A stretch of 64,000 nucleotides of DNA from NCBI GenBank assembly GCA_026394075.1, contig JAPKYX010000200.1, positions 1 to 64,000 on the forward strand, written 5' to 3'. The translations under genes were made by a program, and so were the position numbers. Shown in pieces: positions 51,755 to 60,174 of this stretch. The notes beneath the pieces were generated by a model. It worked only from the letters and a program-made list of their open reading frames with translations, had not been told where the DNA came from and ran no database searches. Every line of letters starts with the position of its first letter. Within the stretch, counting starts at the first letter, position 1. The DNA is from Acidobacteriota bacterium (GTDB lineage Bacteria; Acidobacteriota; Terriglobia; Bryobacterales; Bryobacteraceae).

Positions 51755-51933
51755 GCCCACTGAAGAGCCGCGACCAGCAGGAGCGGGCTGCTCGCCGCAC
51801 AAGTCAGCGTTCCAGCCGTGTTCAAAGTGCCGACGTCAGCGCGACCGGTGGGGTAGATGTGCCTGCTGGAGAATGGGCTGCCGGAGGGCGCAGGCTGCAG
51901 CCCGCTCCTGCTGGTCGCGGCTCAGAGGGGGCG
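51755..51933. repeat. Intergenic inverted-repeat element, copy D
   Basis: Perfect 27-base arms at 51765-51791 and 51897-51923, core GAGCCGCGACCAGCAGGAG followed by CGGGCTGC. The flanks GCGCCCAC on the left and GGGGGCGT on the right match those of copy C. Direct duplicate of copy C, 574 bases away. Confidence 0.85.
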
Positions 51934-51943
51934 TTTATGAGGA

Positions 51944-52765
51944 CTAGTCCGGACGAGTGCTGAAGATGAGCTGATTTCCGGCCGGGTCGGACAACAGGAG
52001 GGGGTGCGCTGATATGCCGGTGCTGTGTTGCAAACGTCCTAGCTCAGCAGCGGGAACGATGAGCTCGACGGCCCGCAATTGGGCGCACTCCGCCGGTGCC
52101 GGGGATCCTTGGCGGCTTTGCCAGACATTCAGGCCGAAGTGGTGGTGGTAGCCCGCGGCGGAGACGAAGAGGGCGCCGGGGTAGGTGGTCATCAGGTCCA
52201 GGCCTAGCAAGTCGCAGTAGAACTGCTGTGCGGCGGCCAGATCGGTGACGCGGAGATGGACGTGGCCCATGGTGGTGCCTTCGGGCATTCCCACCCACGG
52301 TGCGTCCGGCTCTGCCAGCAGGCTTTCTAAATCCAGCGGATCAGTGGCCATGCGCAATACGGGCCCGTCCCAGCTCCATTGCTCCCGCGGACGGTCGACG
52401 TAGACTTCGATGCCGTGGCCGTCCGGATCGCCCAGGTAGAGCGCTTCACTCACCAAATGATCGGCGACGCCATGGACGGGGTGGCGAATGTCAAGCAGGT
52501 GCCGGACGAACTGCGCCAGCGCGGCGCGATGAGGTACCAGCAGAGCAAAGTGAAACAGACCCGGGCTGGACGGCAGGCTGGGGCGGGCACCGGACTGCTG
52601 AACCAAGTGCAGCAGCGGGCGGTCGGGGACACCGAGGGTCCCCTGGTCAGCCGAAGCATCGAGGACCGTCAGGCCCAGCACGTGCTGGTAGAACTGGAGC
52701 GAGCGGTCGAGGCTGGCGACGGAGAGTTCGACGGAAGAAATCACCAGACTGGAAATAGCGCTCAC
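51944..52765 (-). CDS. VOC-family (glyoxalase/extradiol dioxygenase-like) protein
   Basis: About 273 residues with two vicinal-oxygen-chelate modules: VELSVASLDRSLQFYQHVLGLTVL...HFALLVPHRAALAQF...LYLGDPDGHGIEVYVDRP, then MGHVHLRVTDLAAAQQFYCDLLGLDLM...GYHHHFGLNVW...LLLSDPAGNQLIFST. The metal ligands of the extradiol dioxygenase type (His, His, Glu) are consistent with HFALLV, HVHLRV and the DPxGHGIEVY region. Similar to CatE/YfiE-like proteins, but the substrate is unknown. The start is uncertain: GTG 52765 is chosen, GTG 52744 is possible. Confidence 0.7.
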   Translation of the reverse strand: MSAISSLVISSVELSVASLDRSLQFYQHVLGLTVLDASADQGTLGVPDRPLLHLVQQSGARPSLPSSPGLFHFALLVPHRAALAQFVRHLLDIRHPVHGVADHLVSEALYLGDPDGHGIEVYVDRPREQWSWDGPVLRMATDPLDLESLLAEPDAPWVGMPEGTTMGHVHLRVTDLAAAQQFYCDLLGLDLMTTYPGALFVSAAGYHHHFGLNVWQSRQGSPAPAECAQLRAVELIVPAAELGRLQHSTGISAHPLLLSDPAGNQLIFSTRPD

Positions 52766-52846
52766 GTCCTTCAATCTCGCATAAGTGGCGAGAGGCGGTA
52801 CGCGCTGGTGGTCTTTCGCCACACCAATAGCTGCGGGTAGCCCGCG

Positions 52847-53638
52847 CTACATCCCCAGCGTGCGTGCGCCCAGGTGAATCTGGCCGCCGTCACAGACCAT
52901 CACCGCGCCGTTGATGTAGGAGGCGGCGTCGGAGCAGAGGAATAGGGCCAGGTCCGCGATGTCGTCCTTGGTGCCCATGCGGCGCAGCGGGACGGACTTG
53001 ATGACGGCTTCGCGGGCTTCGGGCGTGGGGGCCAGGCGGGCCATGCCTTCGGTGCCGTCGATGGGGCCGGGGTTGATCAAGTTGGCGCGGATGCCTTCGG
53101 GGCCCCATTCGAGGGCCATCACTTGGGTGAGACGTTCGACGCCGGCCTTGGCGGCGCAGACGTGCGCTTGCATCGGATAGGGGATGCTGGCGTGGTTGGC
53201 GGAGATCGAAATGATCGACGCACCGGGCTTGCGGAGATGTTCGTAGGCGGCGCGGGCGGTGTTGTAGGTGCCCAGCAAGTCGATATCGATGACCGCCTTG
53301 AAACCGTTGGCCGACATGCCCATGAGCGGAGCCGGAAAGTTGCCGGCCGCGCCGCACACCAGAATGTCGATGGGTCCGAACAGGTCCCGCGTCTTCTGCA
53401 TGGCGGCGGCCATGGCGGCATAGTCACGCACGTCGGCGGCTACGTTCGAGGCCGTGCGGCCGGTGGAGAGAATGCCCGCGCAGGCAGCGTCGAGTTTGTC
53501 TTGATTGCGGCCGTGGAGCATGACGGCGGCGCCAGCTTCGGCAAAGCGCTCTGCCATGCGGAGGCAGATGCCGCTGGAACTGCCGGTGAGGAACGCTACC
53601 TTACCTTGGAGGAGGCTGGCGCGAAACGTGGAGGACAT
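52847..53638 (-). CDS. Short-chain dehydrogenase, 2,4-dienoyl-CoA reductase-like
   Basis: A 263-residue SDR. NADPH-binding motif is TGSSSGICLRMAERF, then VLVCGAAGNFPAP where most SDRs have NNAG, and instead of Tyr-x3-Lys it has HVCAAKAGVERLT. Together with EWGPEGIRANLINPGPIDGTEGMARL this matches eukaryotic-type peroxisomal 2,4-dienoyl-CoA reductases, which lack the catalytic Tyr. It may reduce 2,4-dienoyl-CoA in unsaturated fatty acid degradation. Its start overlaps the end of the glycosyltransferase gene by 43 bases. Confidence 0.8.
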   Translation of the reverse strand: MSSTFRASLLQGKVAFLTGSSSGICLRMAERFAEAGAAVMLHGRNQDKLDAACAGILSTGRTASNVAADVRDYAAMAAAMQKTRDLFGPIDILVCGAAGNFPAPLMGMSANGFKAVIDIDLLGTYNTARAAYEHLRKPGASIISISANHASIPYPMQAHVCAAKAGVERLTQVMALEWGPEGIRANLINPGPIDGTEGMARLAPTPEAREAVIKSVPLRRMGTKDDIADLALFLCSDAASYINGAVMVCDGGQIHLGARTLGM

Positions 53639-54771
53639 GCTGCGATGCTAGCACCTGCAGCCTCCCGGTAGCAGTCCCATACGCCTTCAAACACCGCTTC
53701 CCAGGTGCGCCCTTCGGCCCACGCCCGGGCGGCAGCGCGCATGGGCGGCAAAGGATGCTGCCCGGCCACCATCTCCACGGCGCGCTGGGCGAACTCAGCA
53801 TCGGTGGAAGCGACGAAGCCGGTCTCGCCGTCGCGCACCAGAAACTTGGGTCCACCGCTGGAGGTGACAATGGCGGGCACACCGGAGGCCAAGGCTTCAG
53901 CGATCACATTGCCGTAGGTGTCGGTGGTGGAAGGGAACAGGAAGACGTCCATGGAGGCATAGGCGTCGGCCAACGGGCCACCCTTCAGCACTCCGGGAAG
54001 GTCCGCCTGACGCAGATTGTTCCGCAGCCATTCGCGCTGGCTGCCGTCACCCACGATCAGGAAACGGTAGTTGGTGTGCCCGGCGGCGCGGAGGGCCTGC
54101 TCCACTTGGGCCAACAGCTGGACGTTCTTTTCCGGTCGCAAGCGGCCCACGTAGCCCAGTACGACAGCGTCATCGGATCGCTGGCGGCGCGTTGGCGTGA
54201 ACAGCGTGGTATCAATGCCGCGTTCCATCAATGCCGTGGGCGTTTTGGCCTGGGCCTCGATCAACGAGCGGAGCTCCTCATTCGGGGCCAGGCACCGCTC
54301 GGCGATGCGGTAGAACAGCATCAGGCTCTGCCAGCAGATGTCTTGCACGGGCCGGGCGATGGAGGGCAAGGGGAAGCGACGGGCCGCGTACTCGTGGAGG
54401 TTGGTGTGCCAGGAGGCGACCACCGGAATGCCCAGCCGCCAGTGCGCGATCAAGCCCAGCCAGCCCAGATCTCCGGGGCCGGTGATGTGGATCACGTCGG
54501 GCTTAAATTCCCGCACGGCGCGTTCCACCAGTGGCATGTGGCGGAACAGCAGCGGGTCGAACGCCAGCCCATCATCCAGCAGAATGCGGGCGTCACTGCG
54601 TTGTAACTCCAGCGTGTCGTTAGCCCAGGATGTCTGGGGACCGGCATGGACGCTTAGCAGCGGGCGTCCGGTGCGGCGGGCAAAGCCATCCAGTTGGCGG
54701 CTCGTGTGCGCAACTCCGTTAACGTCGTGAAAGGAGTCTGTAAAGAACGCGACACGAGGGTAGTTACTCAC
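53596..54771 (-). CDS. Glycosyltransferase, GT4 type
   Basis: A 391-residue GT-B enzyme. It opens RVAFFTDSFHDVNGVAHTSRQLDGFARR, like mannosyltransferases of the MgtA/PimB group, and has VLGYVGRLRPEKNVQLLAQ, FLIVGDGSQREWL, PLADAYASMDVFLFPSTTDTYGNVIAEALASGVPAIV (E-x7-E region modified to YGNVIAEALASG) and SGGPKFLV. It would add a sugar from a nucleotide donor to a lipid. Start GTG 54771 lies in GTGA with the PHP-gene stop; it also overlaps the SDR. Confidence 0.85.
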   Translation of the reverse strand: MSNYPRVAFFTDSFHDVNGVAHTSRQLDGFARRTGRPLLSVHAGPQTSWANDTLELQRSDARILLDDGLAFDPLLFRHMPLVERAVREFKPDVIHITGPGDLGWLGLIAHWRLGIPVVASWHTNLHEYAARRFPLPSIARPVQDICWQSLMLFYRIAERCLAPNEELRSLIEAQAKTPTALMERGIDTTLFTPTRRQRSDDAVVLGYVGRLRPEKNVQLLAQVEQALRAAGHTNYRFLIVGDGSQREWLRNNLRQADLPGVLKGGPLADAYASMDVFLFPSTTDTYGNVIAEALASGVPAIVTSSGGPKFLVRDGETGFVASTDAEFAQRAVEMVAGQHPLPPMRAAARAWAEGRTWEAVFEGVWDCYREAAGASIAACPPRFAPASSKVR

Positions 54772-55862
54772 AGGACGGCTTCGCTCCTATCCGCCAACGC
54801 CCACCGCAATGTGAATTGCACGTTACGGCAATCTGCAAATCGGATTAACTTAATAAACTGGCCGATCACACCGGGGGCTGGTTCATCCATTACATCAGAG
54901 AGACGGTGGATCACACCATCTGGGTTTCGCCAGAAAATCCGGTCTGACCAGCGGCTGCCCGGTTGGTCGCGCAGAACGTCGCACATGACGCCGATGAAGC
55001 GCAGCTTGATGGGCTCCTGGTACTGGGGCATCAGCAGCACTTCGCTGTAGCCGCCGCGGACTTCGGCCGCAAATTCATCAAAGGTGCTGGCGCGGGTGAG
55101 GTTGAGGTTGGCGTTGGGTTCACCGCCATGGCGATCACCACCTGAGATGGCGGGCATGCCGATCCGTTCGGCCAGCTCCATGACGCGGCGGTTCTCGCTC
55201 CACGGGCGCAGGCCATTCAGCTCCAGGGCATGGATCCAGGGACGCACCAGGGACAACAGGTAGTCCAGCCGCTCCTCGTGGACCGCGTTGCCGGCTCGAA
55301 TTTCGTCCCACAGCGGATGGTTGAGGATGATCAGCGCGCCGGGGCTGGAAGCCACCAGGGCAAACGCCTCGCGGATGCGCTCCGGACGCGGGTTGGCCGT
55401 TACTTCGGCCAGCATGGGCATCATCGCGGGATCGATATTGTGGAGGCCGATATGGAAGAAAACGGGCGCCATCGGGACGGTCCATTCCACGGATACGGGG
55501 GTGGCTATGCCCTGGGACTGCAACTGGACGCCGGCCTCGATGTCGTCATGGTCGGACAGCGAAACCATGGGCTTCAGGTGGAGTTGAGACTCAATCTGGC
55601 GGCACTCCAGCTCCCAGCTGGCGCGGGGCGTCAGCGGCGGGGTCCACCAGACGTCGCCATAGTTGATGTCGTGGCCATGGTGCTTACGGAAAATCCCTTC
55701 CAGGCGCCGGATGCCGTGCGAGAGCACCGGCACATCGCAGGTATGGCGGGGGATGAAAGTTAGGGTCTCGCGCGACAGGCTGGTGTGGCTATGCAGACTG
55801 ACGGCGGAGGTGAAGTCTTGCGCGACGGCAGGGTCGGACCAGGAGTAGTGAACTTTCGTCAC
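54768..55862 (-). CDS. PHP-domain metal-dependent hydrolase-like protein
   Basis: A 364-residue protein with PHP metal-binding motifs: SLHSHTSLSRE (HxH), SLSDHDDIEAG, NHPLWDEI and ISGGDRHGGEPNAN. PHP proteins are phosphoesterases or nucleases with several divalent metals. The closest resemblance is to uncharacterised PHP proteins of envelope clusters. Start is GTG 55862 with GGAG just ahead. The overlap with the glycosyltransferase points to a common job, perhaps glycolipid synthesis (inference). Confidence 0.7.
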   Translation of the reverse strand: MTKVHYSWSDPAVAQDFTSAVSLHSHTSLSRETLTFIPRHTCDVPVLSHGIRRLEGIFRKHHGHDINYGDVWWTPPLTPRASWELECRQIESQLHLKPMVSLSDHDDIEAGVQLQSQGIATPVSVEWTVPMAPVFFHIGLHNIDPAMMPMLAEVTANPRPERIREAFALVASSPGALIILNHPLWDEIRAGNAVHEERLDYLLSLVRPWIHALELNGLRPWSENRRVMELAERIGMPAISGGDRHGGEPNANLNLTRASTFDEFAAEVRGGYSEVLLMPQYQEPIKLRFIGVMCDVLRDQPGSRWSDRIFWRNPDGVIHRLSDVMDEPAPGVIGQFIKLIRFADCRNVQFTLRWALADRSEAVL

Positions 55863-55945
55863 GACTCCAATATCGGCTCTTCACTTTACAGCCGGATGCG
55901 AGCAATGTGAAGGTTCAATAAATCATTCGACTTAACAAATGTTTT

Positions 55946-57217
55946 TTACTCGCCGTGATGGTGATCGTGGTCCCGCAGATGTTCCTGCATGAAGACGGGC
56001 TCCTTGCCTTCGGAACGGAGCCGTTCATCCAGCGCCAGGCAAAGCACCTCTTCGTCCTCGTGGCTGAGCCCGCCGGCTTCCTTCTCCACCTTCTTTTGCA
56101 GGGAGCGCAGGAAGGCAATCGAGGATTTGCCGGGTGCAGCCAGCGCATAGGCAAAGATGGCGTCTTCACGGACTTCGTCGTCGTGGATGGCTTTGCGGAT
56201 GCGGCCCAGTTCCGCCGCCACGCGGAGAGCGCCGACGCCGCGGAGAGCGATGCGGCGCAGTTCAATGTGGGCGTCTTCCAGATGCTGCCGGAAATAGTCG
56301 GTGAACTCCGTATCGAGGCTGCGCCACATCGCTTCCAGCGCCTTGACGCGGGTGGACGGCTGCTCATAGAAGGCGATGATCGCGTCATGCACCGGTTCTT
56401 CGTCGCTCTTGGTGGCCAGCGCCACCAGGATGCCGGTCCGTTCTTCATCGGGCCGGGTTGAGTCGGCCAGCCGGTCCATCATCTCAGCGAGGATATCGGC
56501 CCGTTCGATGCCTTCCAAGGCTTCCCAGCAATGGGCGCGCACGATGACGGAGACGTCCTGGCGAGCGGCGGCAAACAGCCGGTCCTGCTGGCCGGTATTC
56601 AACTCTTCGCGATAGAGGGTGGCGGCCGCGAAGACGCGGTACCGTTCTTGCGGGGAATCGAGCAGCGCCAAGCGCTCCTCCACCGTCAGCGCCTCCGCTA
56701 CCGGCAAACCTTCCGCTTCGCTGTCGGCAAACACGTCGAACGCTTTGGGCGTGTGGCCCTCGTGATAGAGGCCCAGCGGAATGTCTCCGTCCGGGGCGGA
56801 CTTCAGCAGTGCCTCCACGCGGTCATCCTTGGTGCCCAGCGCGGCCAGCGCAAACAGAATCTCATCCTTGATCTCGTCAGAAGCTTCAGGGTAGGCGGCC
56901 AGCAGCGGGTCGATGGCGGCCGCGCCCAAGGAGGCGAAAGCTTCAAACAGAGACTCGTCGGCGCTGTCATCCAGCACCTTCATCAGGAACGGCAACACTT
57001 GAGCATCGCGCAGGTGGCGGCACAGATCGAGCAGCTCGTCGGTGATGTCAAAGATCCAACCCTCGGGCGACACGGCGGCAATGGCCTGCGCGGTCTCCTG
57101 GGGACGGCCAATCAGATCCCGAATCAGCACGTGGTCAAACGGCACGCGCCCGCGGGCCACCTCGGCCAGCAGAGTGGCAACGGGTGTGGATGAATACTCA
57201 GCGGCAGTCAGGAGCAA
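55946..57217 (-). CDS. HEAT-repeat protein with His-rich tail
   Basis: A 423-residue, acidic, all-helical protein. Residues about 60-400 consist of HEAT-like helical pairs (LPFLMKVLDDSADESLFEAFASLGAAAIDPLL, in part; AHCWEALEGIERADILAEM; LRRIALRGVGALRVAAELGRIRKA), typical of protein-binding scaffolds. The last residues are LRDHDHHHGE, a His/Asp cluster that could bind metal. TTG 57217 is the start, with GGGGA about nine bases upstream. Function unknown. Confidence 0.7.
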   Translation of the reverse strand: MLLTAAEYSSTPVATLLAEVARGRVPFDHVLIRDLIGRPQETAQAIAAVSPEGWIFDITDELLDLCRHLRDAQVLPFLMKVLDDSADESLFEAFASLGAAAIDPLLAAYPEASDEIKDEILFALAALGTKDDRVEALLKSAPDGDIPLGLYHEGHTPKAFDVFADSEAEGLPVAEALTVEERLALLDSPQERYRVFAAATLYREELNTGQQDRLFAAARQDVSVIVRAHCWEALEGIERADILAEMMDRLADSTRPDEERTGILVALATKSDEEPVHDAIIAFYEQPSTRVKALEAMWRSLDTEFTDYFRQHLEDAHIELRRIALRGVGALRVAAELGRIRKAIHDDEVREDAIFAYALAAPGKSSIAFLRSLQKKVEKEAGGLSHEDEEVLCLALDERLRSEGKEPVFMQEHLRDHDHHHGE

Positions 57218-57302
57218 GGTAGTGGTCCCCTTTGTTGGACAAACGGCAGATCAGAAACGACTGGTGAGGGCTGGTGGAACCCGGGTTGGTGGCAAACAAG
57301 AA

Positions 57303-57333
57303 CGGGCGGTGAAGCCTGTTGGTTCACCGCCCG
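57303..57333 (-). terminator. Hairpin terminator after the SDR gene
   Basis: An 11-base perfect inverted repeat, CGGGCGGTGAA (57303-57313) and its complement (57323-57333), with a 9-base loop. On the minus strand it follows the SDR stop at 57365 and is followed by TTCTTGTTTG. Confidence 0.7.
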
Positions 57334-57364
57334 CTTGTGTCGATCAGAATGCCTTGGTGGCAGG

Positions 57365-58096
57365 CTAGTAGGTAGCCCGCCCGCCGGAAGCATCGTAGGT
57401 TTGACCGGTGACGAAGCTGCAATCAGGCGACGCCAGGAAATGGACGACCGCCGCGATCTCTTCCGTGGTGCCGGTGCGCCGCATGGGGATCTTGGCCGTC
57501 ATGTACTCCACCTGCTGGGGGGTCAACTGATCCAACATTTTCGTGCGGATCACGGCCGGTGACACCGCATTGACGCAGATGCCCTCGGTGGCCACTTCCT
57601 TGGCTACCGACTTGGTGAAGCCGATAACCGCGGCCTTGGTGGCCGAATACGCCGTCATGTTGGGGTTGCCTTCTTTGCCGGCGATGGAGGCGATGTTGAC
57701 CACACGGCCATACTGCCGCTCCCGCATACCGGGTAGCACGGCGCGCGTGGTGAACACGACGCCCAGTAGATTGATGTCGATCACGCGACGCCATTCCTCG
57801 TCCGTCTGCTGCCAGAGGGGCGCGGCGACACCGGCGGTCCCGGCGTTGTTCACCAGGATGTCGATCTTGCCCACCGACTCAAAAGCAGCATTCACCGCCG
57901 CCGAATCCGTGATGTCCACGGCCAGCGGAAGAGCACCGGGGATGGTCTGCGCTGTGGCCGCCGCGGCATCGGCGTTGACATCAGCGATGTACACCTTCGC
58001 GCCAGCGTGGGCCAAGCGCTGGGAAATCGCTTCCCCAATGCCGGCCGCACCCCCGGTGACGATGGCCACTTGTCCCGTCAGGTCAAAGTAAGCCAT
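57365..58096 (-). CDS. SDR-family oxidoreductase, FabG-like
   Basis: A 243-residue short-chain dehydrogenase with TGGAAGIGEAI (cofactor loop), Asp after strand 2 (ADVN, suggests NAD preference), NNAGTAG, IASIAGKEGN and the active-site YSATK (Tyr-x3-Lys), ending GQTYDASGGRATY. It resembles 3-oxoacyl-ACP reductases and sugar dehydrogenases of the FabG group; the substrate is not assignable. It follows rplI by 8 bases as the last gene of the ribosomal operon. Confidence 0.85.
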   Translation of the reverse strand: MAYFDLTGQVAIVTGGAAGIGEAISQRLAHAGAKVYIADVNADAAAATAQTIPGALPLAVDITDSAAVNAAFESVGKIDILVNNAGTAGVAAPLWQQTDEEWRRVIDINLLGVVFTTRAVLPGMRERQYGRVVNIASIAGKEGNPNMTAYSATKAAVIGFTKSVAKEVATEGICVNAVSPAVIRTKMLDQLTPQQVEYMTAKIPMRRTGTTEEIAAVVHFLASPDCSFVTGQTYDASGGRATY

Positions 58097-58104
58097 GGTG
58101 GTGA

Positions 58105-58554
58105 CTATTCCTCTTCCCGGACGACGTGGACCGTTACATGGGCGGTCACTTCGCGGTGCAGCTTCACCGCCACTTTGTGCTCGCCCAGGTGGCGGATGGG
58201 TTCATCCAGCACCACCTTGCGGCGCTCAATCGAGTAGCCCAGGGCAGTGAGGCCGTTGACGACATCCTGCGCCGTGACCGAGCCGAACAGCTGATCGTTC
58301 TCGCCCGCCTTGGCCTTGATGGTGAGGCTGACGGCATCGACCAGTTTGCCCAGTTCCGCTGCTTCACCAGCTGCCTTGGCTTCCTTCTTCAACCACGCCT
58401 GACGTTCCTGCTCAACGATCTTTTTGTTGGACTCGTTGGCCGGGACAGCGAGGCGGCGCGGCAAAAGGAAGTTACGGCCGTAGCCTTCCTTCACCTTCAC
58501 TACGTCACCGCGCGTGCCGAGGTTAGCGACTTCTTCTCTCAGAATGACTTCCAT
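58105..58554 (-). CDS. rplI: Ribosomal protein L9
   Basis: A 149-residue protein with the L9 N-domain MEVILREEVANLGTRGDVVKVKEGYGRNFLLPRRLAVPA, a central helix (KKIVEQERQAWLKKEAKAAGEAAEL) and the C-domain (AGENDQLFGSVTAQDVVNGLTALGYSIERRKVVLDEPI, in part). Normal length. Third member of the rpsF-rpsR-rplI cluster. Confidence 0.98.
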   Translation of the reverse strand: MEVILREEVANLGTRGDVVKVKEGYGRNFLLPRRLAVPANESNKKIVEQERQAWLKKEAKAAGEAAELGKLVDAVSLTIKAKAGENDQLFGSVTAQDVVNGLTALGYSIERRKVVLDEPIRHLGEHKVAVKLHREVTAHVTVHVVREEE

Positions 58555-58604
58555 TGCTTTATTCCTTGATCCTGATTTGCCGAGTTCTGGTTTGTCGCCC
58601 GAAC

Positions 58605-58907
58605 CTAGCCGCGCGAGTTAAACGGCAGCAGTGCGATGTTGCGCGCCTGCTTGATCGCCCGCGCCAGACGCCGCTGGAACGCCGGGCTGGTACCCGTGAT
58701 CCGGCGCGGCAGAATGCGGCCATTTTCGCTGATGAACTGCTTCAGCAACTGGACATCACGGTAAGTGACGTCGTCGATCTTTTCCACCGAAAACTTACAG
58801 ACCTTCTTGCGCCGGAAGTACTGCTTCCGGGAGCCCATGGCCTTGTCGCCACCGGTGGGCCGCATGGAAGCCGCGATCGGACGTCCGCCTTTTTGTTGCT
58901 CAGCCAT
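58605..58907 (-). CDS. rpsR: Ribosomal protein S18
   Basis: A 100-residue protein with the S18 core [41 protein letters not shown] and [20 protein letters not shown]. The single Cys in VCKF is consistent with a C-minus zinc-free form. It begins two bases after the rpsF stop. Confidence 0.98.
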   Translation of the reverse strand: MAEQQKGGRPIAASMRPTGGDKAMGSRKQYFRRKKVCKFSVEKIDDVTYRDVQLLKQFISENGRILPRRITGTSPAFQRRLARAIKQARNIALLPFNSRG

Positions 58908-58909
58908 GG

Positions 58910-59449
58910 TTAGCTCTCCTTCACTTCTTCCGCGGCCGGAGCAGCGGGAATGGTTTCAGCGGCAGCGGGGACAGCATCGGAAGCAGCGGGCTTACCCGGC
59001 GCCGGGCCAGCCGGAACGGGAGCCGCCGGCATGGCCGGAGCACCCACCGCCGGGGCACCGGGAGCAGCCGCACCCGGGATAGCCGGCAGCAAAGCCGGAA
59101 CCGGAGGCTTGCGCTTGGCGCGCTCTTCGCGCTTCTTCTTGCGCTTCTCCACCCACTTCAGCTTCTCGTCCAGACGCACGGTCATGAACTTGATCACCAG
59201 GTCGCTGACGCGCAACCGGCGTTCCACTTCCCGCACCGTCTCGGCCTTGGCCGAAAAAGTCACGACAACGTAGTGGCCTTCATCGAACTTGGCCACCCGG
59301 TAAGCCAGCTTGCGGCGGCCCCAGTCGTCAACCTTCTCGATTTTGCCTTCTTGGTCAGTGACCGTTTTAGACAACAACTCGATCACCCCGGCCGCTTCTT
59401 CTTCCGTTGCGTCCGGCTTGATGATCAATACTTCTTCGTAAAGCCTCAT
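58910..59449 (-). CDS. rpsF: Ribosomal protein S6 with Ala/Pro-rich extension
   Basis: A 179-residue S6. The ferredoxin-like core (residues 1-95) is [44 protein letters not shown] and [24 protein letters not shown]. From about residue 100 comes a basic stretch ([14 protein letters not shown]) and then about 65 residues of Ala, Pro and Gly ending in EEVKES. The S6 of most bacteria is 95-135 residues. ATG 59449 has AAGAGGAAGC upstream. Confidence 0.97.
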   Translation of the reverse strand: MRLYEEVLIIKPDATEEEAAGVIELLSKTVTDQEGKIEKVDDWGRRKLAYRVAKFDEGHYVVVTFSAKAETVREVERRLRVSDLVIKFMTVRLDEKLKWVEKRKKKREERAKRKPPVPALLPAIPGAAAPGAPAVGAPAMPAAPVPAGPAPGKPAASDAVPAAAETIPAAPAAEEVKES

Positions 59450-59493
59450 GCTTCCTCTTCTCTCTATTGCTCGTGGGCGTGGCGGCCAACCGG

Positions 59494-60096
59494 TCAAGCC
59501 TTCGGACCTTGCGGTTCCGGTTCGGCCCGGCGGTTGAACTTCGCCATGGACTTGTCGACGCCCTCAGCCACTACGGATTCAATCGCTAAAGCCGCTTGCT
59601 CCAGCACCAAATCCAATTCCTGTCTTTGCCCCCGCCGAACCGGCGAAAGCAGAAAATCCTTGCCCCCCGTGCGCCCTTCGCCCGGGTGAACCCCAATCCT
59701 TAACCGCGGAAACTCCGGTGTCCCGATGGAACGGATCACCGAACTTACGCCGTTATGACCCGCAGCCGAACCCTGCGGCCGAAGCCGCAAATGGCCGAAC
59801 GGCAAAGCCAGCTCGTCATAAACCAAGAGCAACTGGCTGGCGGAAAAACCATACTTAGCCAGCAACTGCTTCACTGCCCCGCCGCTTTCGTTCATAAACG
59901 TCTGCGGCTTGGCCACCATCAACTGCTCCGTCCCGCCCACCAGCGCCAGACACTCTTTCCGGTGTACCCGGATCGAGTTCCGCGCCGCGAAACAATCGGC
60001 GGCCAGGAACCCCGCGTTATGCGGCGTCCACTCATACTCCGGACCGGGATTGCCCAGCCCCACCACCAACCACCGGCGCTCCGCGGAATCAGCCAC
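59494..60096 (-). CDS. pth: Peptidyl-tRNA hydrolase
   Basis: A 200-residue enzyme that frees peptides stuck on tRNA. LVVGLGNPGPEYEWTPHNAGF contains the catalytic His26 region, KPQTFMNESGGAV the Asn, LLLVYDELALPFGHLRLRPQGSAAGHNGVSSVI the catalytic Asp and the substrate loop, then RLRIGVHPGEG and DFLLSPV. GTG 60096 is preferred over GTG 60120 because GGGGAG precedes it by about 7 bases. The usual TRHN is TPHN here. Confidence 0.95.
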   Translation of the reverse strand: MADSAERRWLVVGLGNPGPEYEWTPHNAGFLAADCFAARNSIRVHRKECLALVGGTEQLMVAKPQTFMNESGGAVKQLLAKYGFSASQLLLVYDELALPFGHLRLRPQGSAAGHNGVSSVIRSIGTPEFPRLRIGVHPGEGRTGGKDFLLSPVRRGQRQELDLVLEQAALAIESVVAEGVDKSMAKFNRRAEPEPQGPKA

Positions 60097-60174
60097 TGCT
60101 TGTCTCCCCGGCTGCGGCACCTAACGACCGGCAGGCTTAGGCCCGCCCGGCCGCAGGTAGCCGCTCGCGCGGTG

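Noticed and set aside
51113-51802. Frames of about 100 codons in the gap after ychF
   Set aside because: They run through the inverted-repeat elements and show no protein-like pattern.
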